From Bacillota bacterium (GTDB lineage: Bacteria > Bacillota > Clostridia > Christensenellales > SZUA-584), in contig JAEZIW010000194.1 of the NCBI GenBank assembly GCA_023436525.1, forward strand, positions 1 to 14,217: 14,217 bases of DNA. Direction: 5' to 3'. The translations under genes were made by a program, and so were the position numbers. The notes under the pieces are model-generated. The model saw only the letters and a program-made list of their open reading frames with translations. It ran no database searches and was not told where the DNA came from. The stretch's first letter is position 1; every line of letters begins with the position of its first letter. Shown one piece after another: positions 7,104 to 13,662 of the stretch.

Positions 7104-7110
7104 ATACATC

Positions 7111-8025
7111 TTATAAATTTGCCTGTTTCATAACCTCATCAACAAAATCGTCTTTTCTCTTTTCCAGACCTTCACCCATCTCATAGCGCACAAAACGCTT
7201 GATGGATATCTGAGAACCGATTTCAGCGATTTTCTCTTTGAGTATGTCCTTAACAGCCTTATCCTGATCCTTCACAAACGGCTGTTCCATCAGGCACACT
7301 TCTTTGAAATACTTCTGTATACGGCCATCCACCATCTTATCAACGATATTGGCAGGCTTGCCTTCTGCTAAGGCCTGTGCACGAAGAATTTCTTTCTCCT
7401 GTGAAATCACACTCTCAGGCACTTCAGCCGACACCACATACAGCGGATTGGCGGCCGCGATCTGCATTGCCACATCCTTCAAGAATGCTTTAAACGAAGC
7501 GTTGCCGACCACCGACTCATCGCAGGCCGCTTCCACAAGCACGCCGATTTTGCCGCCCATGTGGATATAGCTCTCCGCAGCACCCTGCTCGGCCTCAAAG
7601 CGGGCAAAGCGTCTGATGGAAATCTTTTCGCCGATCTCGCTGACCTTTTCGTTCAGCATATCGCTGACGGTAACGCCCTTATCACTCTTCTGTTCGAGCA
7701 GCGCTTCCACAGAAGCGGGGCTGCCCGATTTAATCTGAGCGGCCACTTCCTGCACAAATGTTTTGAAAGCAGGTGTCTTTGCTACGAAATCTGTTTCGCA
7801 GTTGACTTCAACAACCACGCCCACTTTCCCGTCGATCAGGCTGTCAACAATACCTTCTGCCGCAATACGGCCGGCCTTTTTCGCCGCAGACGCAAGACCC
7901 TTTTCACGCAGAATCTTGATCGCCTCTTCCATATCGCCGTTCGCCTGAACCAGTGCGTTCTTGCAGTCCATCATACCGGCACCGGTTTTTTCTCTTAAAT
8001 CCTTCACGTCACTCGCTTGAATCAT
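7111..8025 (-). CDS. tsf: Translation elongation factor EF-Ts
   Basis: Guanine-nucleotide exchange factor that regenerates EF-Tu-GTP from EF-Tu-GDP. The 304 residues begin with the UBA-like N-terminal domain (VKDLREKTGAGMMDCKNAL). The hallmark NCETDFVAKT lies near residue 75-85. Two core-domain halves follow, each with an EIGxxISIxRFxRxE stretch (EIGEKISIRRFARFE and EIGSQISIKRFVRYE), showing the internal repeat of the core. ATG start at 8025-8023 is preceded by AAGGAGAG. It lies 31 nt after rpsB, the near-universal partner, and is followed by a strong terminator. Confidence 0.98.
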   Translation of the reverse strand: MIQASDVKDLREKTGAGMMDCKNALVQANGDMEEAIKILREKGLASAAKKAGRIAAEGIVDSLIDGKVGVVVEVNCETDFVAKTPAFKTFVQEVAAQIKSGSPASVEALLEQKSDKGVTVSDMLNEKVSEIGEKISIRRFARFEAEQGAAESYIHMGGKIGVLVEAACDESVVGNASFKAFLKDVAMQIAAANPLYVVSAEVPESVISQEKEILRAQALAEGKPANIVDKMVDGRIQKYFKEVCLMEQPFVKDQDKAVKDILKEKIAEIGSQISIKRFVRYEMGEGLEKRKDDFVDEVMKQANL

Positions 8026-8056
8026 ATATCAATTCTCTCCTTGTAATCTCGCTTTA

Positions 8057-8839
8057 TTACTCCTGCTCGTCAGAAACGTCAGCATCCATGTCTCCGCTGA
8101 ACTCTTCGGCATCCTCGTTGGCAGCCGCAGCTTCAGCTGTCGGGTCAACAAGCTGCTCGCCCTGTTTGGCTTCAAGGCATGCATCCGCAATCTTGGAGGC
8201 CAGCAGTTTGACAGCACGGATCGCGTCATCGTTGCCGGGAATCACATAATCGATTTCATCCGGATCGCAGTTGGTATCAACAATACCCACCAGCGGAATA
8301 TCGAGAGTTTTGGCTTCGGCAATCGCAATGCGCTCTTTGCGCGGATCGACGATGAAGATGACGCCCGGAAGCTCCTTCATGTCGCGGATACCGCCGAGAT
8401 TCTTCTGAAGCTTTTCATGTTCGTGACGAAGCTTAATAACTTCCTTCTTGGGCAGCAGCGCAAACTCGCCGTTCGCTTCCATCTGCTCAATTTTTTCGAG
8501 TCTCTTCACTCGGCTGCGAATTGTTTTAAAGTTGGTCAGCATACCTCCGAGCCATCTTTGGCTCACGTAGTACATACCGCAGCGCTTGGCTTCCTGTTCA
8601 ATAGACTCCTGAGCTTGCTTTTTTGTTCCCACAAAAAGAACGGTTTTCCCTTCCATAACGGCATCGCGTACAAAAAAATACGCATATTCCACCATCTTCA
8701 CTGTTTTTTGCAGGTCGATGATGTAAATACCGTTACGTTCTGTGAAGATGTACTTCTTCATCTTGGGGTTCCAGCGTCTTGTTTGGTGCCCGAAATGAAC
8801 ACCCGCTTCTAAAAGCTGTTTCATTGAAATGACTGACAT
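8057..8839 (-). CDS. rpsB: 30S ribosomal protein S2
   Basis: Small-subunit ribosomal protein that binds the head-body junction of the 30S particle. The protein has 260 residues, slightly longer than the roughly 245 of Bacillus because of an acidic tail (EDAEEFSGDMDADVSDEQE). Typical motifs are MKQLLEAGVHFGHQTRRWNPKM, YIFTERNGIYIIDLQKT, FVGTKKQAQESI, SQRWLGGMLTNFKTI and PGVIFIVDPRKERIAI, then GIVDTNCDP and DYVIPGNDDAIRA. ATG at 8839-8837 has GGAGG 5-6 nt upstream. An in-frame ATG at 8932 would add 31 residues with no S2 resemblance and would start almost at the promoter, so I rejected it. rpsB and tsf form one transcription unit. Confidence 0.98.
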   Translation of the reverse strand: MSVISMKQLLEAGVHFGHQTRRWNPKMKKYIFTERNGIYIIDLQKTVKMVEYAYFFVRDAVMEGKTVLFVGTKKQAQESIEQEAKRCGMYYVSQRWLGGMLTNFKTIRSRVKRLEKIEQMEANGEFALLPKKEVIKLRHEHEKLQKNLGGIRDMKELPGVIFIVDPRKERIAIAEAKTLDIPLVGIVDTNCDPDEIDYVIPGNDDAIRAVKLLASKIADACLEAKQGEQLVDPTAEAAAANEDAEEFSGDMDADVSDEQE

Positions 8840-8888
8840 GTTTTCCTCCTCGTTTTTATCCTCCCATCGCGTCATGTTTTTACCAGAC

Positions 8889-8901
8889 CCATTATATGGG
8901 C
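8889..8901. repeat. Palindrome in the rpsB leader
   Basis: CCCAT-TAT-ATGGG is a 5-bp inverted repeat. On the minus strand it contains a second TATAAT hexamer. It lies in the predicted rpsB 5' leader, about 50 nt before the start codon. It could be a second -10 element (no clear -35), an operator, or a stem in an RNA leader bound by S2. I can show only the sequence. Confidence 0.35.
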
Positions 8902-8941
8902 ACGAAAGCAAAAATCGGCGGTGGTGTGACATACATTTGAG

Positions 8942-8970
8942 ATTATAGCATAGGGATTTTTAATAATCAA
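8942..8970 (-). promoter_or_regulatory. Sigma-A type promoter for rpsB-tsf
   Basis: Minus strand: -35 TTGATT (8970-8965), 17-nt spacer, -10 TATAAT (8947-8942) preceded by TGC, an extended -10. Transcription should start near 8935, giving a leader of about 95 nt. The -10 is a perfect consensus match, fitting a highly expressed ribosomal operon. Confidence 0.85.
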
Positions 8971-8995
8971 CACATTGTTTGGCGTTTTATAAAGC

Positions 8996-9022
8996 AAAAA
9001 AGCTGTATGGAAACCATACAGC
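8996..9022 (-). terminator. Rho-independent terminator after the pit-DUF47 genes
   Basis: On the minus strand GCTGTATGG (9022-9014), loop TTT, and CCATACAGC (9010-9002) form a perfect 9-bp stem followed by TTTTTT (9001-8996). It begins 16 nt after the DUF47 stop and lies just upstream of the rpsB promoter, isolating the two units. Confidence 0.92.
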
Positions 9023-9038
9023 CGAGCAAGAATCCCGG

Positions 9039-9656
9039 TCATGTTTTGGTGATGATAATGCTCTGAACGCAGTCCGCCACGTCCTCGCAGTTATCCAGTG
9101 CGGATTCAAGTTCTCTGTAAACTTCCTTCAGCTTGATGAGTTCAATCGGATCCTTCTCGTTCTCGAACAGCTCTCTTATGGCTTCCTTGTAACACCGATC
9201 CCCCATCTCTTCGATACGATTAATTTCAATCACGTATTCATTGAGCTTGTTGCTTTTCTTGTGATGTTTAACTTCAGACATCAGCTTAACAAGCACTTCG
9301 CAGGCTTTTGTCACATATTCGCTCATTGTGCGCATCAGCGGTGTCGTACGCGTGACGCACATCATCCAAATCTTGCTCGCCACCGAATCAATGCTGTCGA
9401 TAATGTCGTCTGTTTCCTTTGATATCTTGTATATATCATCCCGGTCAATCGGCGTAATAAAAGCGACATTAAGCTCACAGCAAACCGTATGCATATGTGT
9501 ATCGGCATCCTGCTCAATTTTCTTTATTTCTGCTATTTTATCTTCCGTAAACTGAGCCTCTTCAATTAAAACCTGAAGCCGCTGAGCAGCGAGAAGCGCA
9601 AACTCGGTTCCTTTTACAAAGCTGTCAAAATAATTGATTTCTGATCTTCTAGCCAT
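9039..9656 (-). CDS. DUF47 (PhoU-like) Pit-accessory protein
   Basis: All-helical cytosolic protein of the DUF47/PhoU_div family, which usually accompanies Pit phosphate transporters and is thought to control or assist them. At 205 residues it has the family length. Two metal-binding ExxxD motifs of the PhoU type are visible: E48-D52 (EQDAD) and E149-D153 (EEMGD). The central part is rich in acidic helix (TDDIIDSIDSVASKIW). ATG start at 9656-9654 has an AAGGATGG Shine-Dalgarno. It follows pit by 15 nt and is followed by a strong terminator, so the pair is one unit. It is not PhoU proper, since no Pst ABC genes are near. Confidence 0.92.
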   Translation of the reverse strand: MARRSEINYFDSFVKGTEFALLAAQRLQVLIEEAQFTEDKIAEIKKIEQDADTHMHTVCCELNVAFITPIDRDDIYKISKETDDIIDSIDSVASKIWMMCVTRTTPLMRTMSEYVTKACEVLVKLMSEVKHHKKSNKLNEYVIEINRIEEMGDRCYKEAIRELFENEKDPIELIKLKEVYRELESALDNCEDVADCVQSIIITKT

Positions 9657-9671
9657 CTTAATTCCATCCTT

Positions 9672-10670
9672 TTAAAAAATGCTGTGCAGCAGCAAAGCGA
9701 TTAAATACCCGATCAATCCACAAGCCGGAAATGTAAGCACCCATGCAATAATCATTTCTTTTGCAACGCCCCAGTTGACGTTAGACAGACGGCGCGCCGC
9801 CGCCGCGCCCATTAACGCTGTTCCTTTGGAGTTGGTTGTGCTCAGCGGTATGCCGAATGCCGTTGCGGCCAGCATACATGCGGAAGCCGCAACCTCTGAA
9901 GAAAAACCCTGGTATTTTTCGATCTTGACCATATCCATACCCATCGTCTTGATGATTCTGTACCCGCCTATCGACGTCCCGATAGCCATCAGCACCGAAC
10001 AGAAGACCATGATATATGTCGGTATGGTAAAAGCCGAATCCATCGGTATCATGCCCCCAAGCATCAGTGCGAATGCAAACACGCCGATGAACTTTTGGCC
10101 GTCCTGCGCCCCATGACTGAAGGCCATCGCTGACGCGGATACAATTTGCCCGAAAGAGAACAGCCTGTTTGCACTGTGCCTGTTCATTTTTCCGAATGCT
10201 TTTGTCACACCTAAGGTGACGAGCCAACCGGATATGAAACCAATAATAGACGAGATGCCAAGGCCTATCAGAACCTTTTGCCACTCCGCCCAGCTCACAG
10301 ATTCAAGCCCGCCGCCTGCAAGCGCCGCACCTGTAAGCCCTGCAATCAGCGCATGGCTTTCGCTTGTGGGAATGCCAAAGCGCCAAGCCCCTATAGCCCA
10401 GGAAACGATGGCAATTTGCGCTGCCGCAAGCGTAATCAATCCATCAGTGCCCGGTGTCAGCGAAATAATGTTTCCTATCGTCTTTGCAACCAATGTTCCC
10501 ATCAGCAGCACACCCAGCAGATTGAAAATAGCCGCCAGCCCCACCGCGGCTTTGGGCGACAACACCCTTGTTGACACCACTGTCGTAATCGCGTTAGGCG
10601 CATCGGTCCATCCATTAACAAAGATCGAAGCGCACACAAGTATGATTACAATGATCAGCCCAATACTCAT
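9672..10670 (-). CDS. pit: Inorganic phosphate transporter, Pit family
   Basis: Low-affinity phosphate (metal-phosphate) symporter of the PiT family in the cytoplasmic membrane. With the ATG start it has 332 residues and about ten hydrophobic segments. The two inverted family repeats are visible: NGWTDAPNAI (19-28) and HGAQDGQKFIG (186-196). The GIPTSESHALIAGLTGAAL stretch (about 99-117) is also typical, as is PLSTTNSKGTALMGAAAA near the end. An in-frame GTG at 10685 would add 5 residues. I prefer ATG at 10670-10668, because GGTGG lies upstream of it, although spacing (about 11 nt) is long, and the GTG has no clear Shine-Dalgarno. The DUF47 partner is 15 nt downstream. No Pho box is recognisable in the 60-75 nt upstream. 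Confidence 0.93.
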   Translation of the reverse strand: MSIGLIIVIILVCASIFVNGWTDAPNAITTVVSTRVLSPKAAVGLAAIFNLLGVLLMGTLVAKTIGNIISLTPGTDGLITLAAAQIAIVSWAIGAWRFGIPTSESHALIAGLTGAALAGGGLESVSWAEWQKVLIGLGISSIIGFISGWLVTLGVTKAFGKMNRHSANRLFSFGQIVSASAMAFSHGAQDGQKFIGVFAFALMLGGMIPMDSAFTIPTYIMVFCSVLMAIGTSIGGYRIIKTMGMDMVKIEKYQGFSSEVAASACMLAATAFGIPLSTTNSKGTALMGAAAARRLSNVNWGVAKEMIIAWVLTFPACGLIGYLIALLLHSIF

Positions 10671-10745
10671 AAAAACTAAACCCACCCAAATATTCTAACC
10701 GGTTTTGTTTTGCTCAACGTTGGCAGCGCCGCCAGACCGTTTGCT

Positions 10746-11795
10746 TTATGTATTCTTCCCGGTTTGCATTTCTTTACTTTTTCTCCGTATAGAGAAGACC
10801 TCATCAAAAACCACCATCAAGCTGCCGGTAATCAGCATTGTATAATAGGTGAGAAACCGCCAAATCAGCATGGCCACACCGGTAGCCGCACCGAAGAAGG
10901 ACCCGAAAAACAGCATAAAGCCGCCTTCAGATGCCCCCGCTGCGCCCGGCAGCGGAAAAAACGACACAGCCAGAAATAAAAACGCTTCCATTATGAAAAT
11001 ATCCGCTATGTTGTATTGCGTGTATCCGAAAGACAAATAGATTAAATACGGTATCAAGAACAAGAACGCAAGATTAATGATGGAAATAATGAAAGACCCC
11101 AGCGCGCGCAGCTTGTACCTTGAAATATACGAGGCAGCCGTATGGTACTCGTCAATCACCTCGGCAAAATGCCCGAGTGTGTTGTCCTTATTCTTGATAA
11201 TCTTGATTTTAGCAAAGCCTCGAATCAGCCAGTTGCCTATTGTCAGCACAAGCTTTTTGTTGATAATGGAGAGTATAATGAAGAATACCGCGGCAAGGTT
11301 TACCACAAACCCGAGCGCCGCCAGCCAAAACGCTTCGCTGTTGTTGGCTAAGTAGTAACCGCCGCGCAGTATCATGCCGATGACATAGATGGTGCACAAC
11401 GAGAGCTCGTATATGACGAATTTAATACCCACAATGCAGGTTGCCGTTCCGATTGGCACATTATCGCGCTTCATATACATCACCTGCATGGGCTGCCCGC
11501 CCGTTGATGAGGGGGTCAGCGCGCTATAATAAAGGCCGATCATGCCGACCTTAACGCATCTGAGTAAAGGCATTCTTTTATACATATACGCCGTGATATC
11601 ATAGAGCAGCAGGCCGTCCGCAAACCAATACAACAGCAGCGAACCGATACATGCAAACAACCACCAGATGTTAAAATTCTTCAGCGCATGGCCGATTTCG
11701 TCGAGATCGGAACCGAAAAGAAGTATAAGAATGATTACAACGACCGTTGACCCCATATATATGAGACTGAATATACGTGACTTTTTCTTGTTCAT
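10746..11795 (-). CDS. LPG-synthase-TM / flippase-like domain membrane protein (UPF0104)
   Basis: Polytopic membrane protein of the family named after the membrane half of lysylphosphatidylglycerol synthase (PF03706). It has 349 residues and about eight hydrophobic segments. Family motifs are TPSSTGGQP (94-102) and PLPGAAGASEGG (281-292). There is no cytosolic aminoacyl-transfer (MprF C-terminal) domain, so it should not make lysyl-PG by itself. Stand-alone members are often found beside glycosyltransferases and are thought to flip or handle lipid-linked substrates. ATG start at 11795-11793 has a strong GGAGG Shine-Dalgarno. It lies downstream of a GT4 glycosyltransferase but has its own promoter. 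The exact substrate cannot be read from the sequence. Confidence 0.88.
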   Translation of the reverse strand: MNKKKSRIFSLIYMGSTVVVIILILLFGSDLDEIGHALKNFNIWWLFACIGSLLLYWFADGLLLYDITAYMYKRMPLLRCVKVGMIGLYYSALTPSSTGGQPMQVMYMKRDNVPIGTATCIVGIKFVIYELSLCTIYVIGMILRGGYYLANNSEAFWLAALGFVVNLAAVFFIILSIINKKLVLTIGNWLIRGFAKIKIIKNKDNTLGHFAEVIDEYHTAASYISRYKLRALGSFIISIINLAFLFLIPYLIYLSFGYTQYNIADIFIMEAFLFLAVSFFPLPGAAGASEGGFMLFFGSFFGAATGVAMLIWRFLTYYTMLITGSLMVVFDEVFSIRRKSKEMQTGKNT

Positions 11796-11818
11796 CTGTC
11801 CTCCGTGATTTGTGTAGA

Positions 11819-11847
11819 ATCATAGCAGATTAGAGCATATAAATCAA
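11819..11847 (-). promoter_or_regulatory. Sigma-A type promoter for the flippase-like gene
   Basis: Minus strand: -35 TTGATT (11847-11842), 17-nt spacer, -10 TATGAT (11824-11819) preceded by TGC (extended -10). It sits in the 94-nt gap after the glycosyltransferase, giving a leader of about 17 nt. The layout matches the rpsB promoter very closely. It may also drive pit and the DUF47 gene, since I see no terminator between them. Confidence 0.75.
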
Positions 11848-11889
11848 TAGAATTCCATTCAATCACAGAAATTCATACAATTTTTCCAG

Positions 11890-13071
11890 TTATTCGGCGC
11901 GCTTTTCCAATCTGCTTTTTTTCATATCGATAAGGTACAGATATCGTTCGTATGCATCTTCCACCGCATTTTGCCAAGAACGGTATACGGTATCCCGGGC
12001 CGTTTCACCCACACGTTTTGCTTCTTCGGGGTGCCGAATAATGCGGCGAACAGTATTCGCGAGAGAATCAGCCGTATTTTCAATCAAAAAACCGTTTTTA
12101 TCGGTAATGCCCTGTGATGTGCTGGCCCCTTTCACAAAGACAGTGGGACAACCGCAGGCAGCCGCTTCGCGCGGTACCAAGGACGAGGTGTCGTAAAGCG
12201 ACGGAAACAGCATGGCACTGCTGCGAAGGTAAATCTTTGCAATCGCTTTTCTGTCATATATCCGTCCCGCGAACGTAACCGAATCAGTCAGGTTCAAATC
12301 AACGGCCATTTGCTCCATATCGGCGCGCTTCGCGCCGTCTCCCACAAACAGCATATGAAAACGCTCGCCCTCGGCTTTCAGCTTGCCGAGCGCTTCCAAT
12401 ACCATCTGCAGATTCTTCTGCCAGGTGTGCTGCCCAATGTACATAAACAGCGGAACATCGGGTGACAGCGAAAACTTATCATTGACCTTTTTCAGGACTT
12501 CCGGCGTGGGGTACTGCGGCTCGATATCGCAGCCGTTGCCCATGATATAGACATCACCGCGGTATCCGTATTCGCGCAGGGTTTCTTCCGATGCCTCGTT
12601 GACAATCCATACCTCGTCGGCCGATTCGTAGAAGCCCGCAATCTTCAAAAGAATGTTGTCCACAATTCTTTCAGACTTAATGGCCGCTTTAAAATCATCC
12701 TTGAACTTGGAATGGAACGTGGCCACCAACGGAATATCCCGCTTACGCGCAATGCTGCGCGCAGCCAGCCCCGAGCTGAACGGGCAATGCGCATGCACAA
12801 TATCAAATGGTATCTTTTTGAGTGTCATCCAAAAGGATGTGGACATTTGAGGGACGCCCACACGGTATTCGCTGCGCGTGGGCACCTTGATGGAGGCGAA
12901 CCGGTGCACATCGAAGCTATAGTCATCCGTGGCATCGGGGTGTTTGGGTGTAACCACACAGCAGGTGCTTTTATCGTTATTCAGGCAGCGTGCATAGTTT
13001 AATACCACATTGGCCACACCGTCTATAATGGGCGGGAACGAATCATTGAACTGCCCGATTGTCAACTTCAT
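11890..13071 (-). CDS. GT4-family glycosyltransferase, probably glycolipid-forming
   Basis: Retaining GT-B glycosyltransferase of 393 residues. The N-terminal acceptor domain begins with IGQFNDSFPPIIDGVANVV, the start typical of the diacylglycerol glucosyltransferase/PimA-like group, and has VHAHCPFSSG (92-101) and ATFHSKF (117-123). The C-terminal nucleotide-sugar domain has YIGQHTWQKN (211-220) and LYDTSSLVPREAAACG (292-307). The usual GR..K phosphate-binding pair reads GQ..K (Q214, K219), and the E-x7-E motif reads D-x7-E (D294, E302). I believe this variant recurs in a clostridial subgroup. No membrane segment is seen; a peripheral membrane enzyme is likely. ATG start at 13071-13069 has AGGAGG 6 nt upstream. 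The flippase-like neighbour suggests a glycolipid or lipid-anchored glycan, but donor and acceptor are unknown. Confidence 0.9.
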   Translation of the reverse strand: MKLTIGQFNDSFPPIIDGVANVVLNYARCLNNDKSTCCVVTPKHPDATDDYSFDVHRFASIKVPTRSEYRVGVPQMSTSFWMTLKKIPFDIVHAHCPFSSGLAARSIARKRDIPLVATFHSKFKDDFKAAIKSERIVDNILLKIAGFYESADEVWIVNEASEETLREYGYRGDVYIMGNGCDIEPQYPTPEVLKKVNDKFSLSPDVPLFMYIGQHTWQKNLQMVLEALGKLKAEGERFHMLFVGDGAKRADMEQMAVDLNLTDSVTFAGRIYDRKAIAKIYLRSSAMLFPSLYDTSSLVPREAAACGCPTVFVKGASTSQGITDKNGFLIENTADSLANTVRRIIRHPEEAKRVGETARDTVYRSWQNAVEDAYERYLYLIDMKKSRLEKRAE

Positions 13072-13124
13072 GAAAGGCCTCCTAAATTGCTGACTCTTTC
13101 GTATTCAAATAATGAGCCCACATC

Positions 13125-13152
13125 ATTATAGCAAACCCAGTAAATAATTCAA
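13125..13152 (-). promoter_or_regulatory. Sigma-A type promoter for the glycosyltransferase gene
   Basis: Minus strand: -35 TTGAAT (13152-13147), 16-nt spacer, -10 TATAAT (13130-13125) preceded by TGC (extended -10). Transcription would start near 13118, giving a leader of about 47 nt before the AGGAGG and ATG. This is the main content of the 143-nt gap after the DUF5665 gene. Confidence 0.8.
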
Positions 13153-13214
13153 TTGCAAGATTGTTAAGTTCACAGATTGTCCGTATTTTTTAAGACGATC
13201 TTGTCGTTATTTGC

Positions 13215-13511
13215 TCATCGCATCTGCAGCCGTTGGTTCGCAATTTCCACAATATCTGCAATAAACTCTCCAATTACCGGAAGATTGTTCAAAAAAGACT
13301 CCTGGAGAAGATAGATGACCAGCGCACCAAGCAGCGTAAACCCCACAGCAATACCGAAGCCTCTGGCGAGGCCGCCGACAAAGCTGACCCATATCATGCG
13401 TTTTGTGTTGTTCAAATGCGTGAGATACTCGGCAAGCTTGAGCTTTTCGAGCATCAGCGAAAGTTCATTCAATCGTTTCCCGATTCCGCACATTGCTTTT
13501 CTTCTGCGCAT
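13215..13511 (-). CDS. DUF5665 small membrane protein
   Basis: A 98-residue protein of unknown function resembling the DUF5665 family of Firmicutes. A short basic N-terminus and an amphipathic stretch (KLKLAEYLTHLNNTKRMI, about 23-40) are followed by one or two close hydrophobic segments (about 41-70: GGLARGFGIAVGFTLLGALV). Then comes the conserved LPVIGEFIADIVEI tail. I chose ATG at 13511-13509 because AAGGGG lies about 6 nt upstream. An in-frame GTG at 13517 would have its Shine-Dalgarno too close. It stands alone between the DivIVA-like terminator and the glycosyltransferase promoter. No clear promoter or strong terminator of its own is seen, only a weak AAGA/TCTT hairpin just after the stop. 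Confidence 0.8.
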   Translation of the reverse strand: MRRRKAMCGIGKRLNELSLMLEKLKLAEYLTHLNNTKRMIWVSFVGGLARGFGIAVGFTLLGALVIYLLQESFLNNLPVIGEFIADIVEIANQRLQMR

Positions 13512-13621
13512 AGCCACCCCTTTATCATAAGGCTTTTGGTTTCATCCGCCGGTCTTCCTATGGTTTAGTGTGGTTACCGCGCGTAAAATCATGCATTTTG
13601 TGTGGAAATACGGAAAATAAA

Positions 13622-13648
13622 AAACAGCTCGCATTTTATGAGCTGTTT
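13622..13648 (-). terminator. Rho-independent terminator after the DivIVA-like gene
   Basis: On the minus strand AAACAGCTC (13648-13640) and GAGCTGTTT (13630-13622) pair in a 9-bp stem with a 9-nt loop, followed by a T-rich run (to about 13616). It starts 14 nt after the stop codon of the gene at the right edge. Confidence 0.85.
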
Positions 13649-13662
13649 AGTCGTGTCGGTAT

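Noticed and set aside
8057..8932. Longer rpsB start at the ATG at 8932
   Set aside because: The extra 31 residues do not look like S2, and the ATG would lie almost at the predicted transcript start. ATG at 8839 has a strong GGAGG.
10695..10735. GC-rich inverted repeat (TGGC...GCCA) in the gap before pit as a terminator
   Set aside because: No T-tract follows it on the minus strand, and the stem has almost no loop, so it does not look like a Rho-independent terminator.
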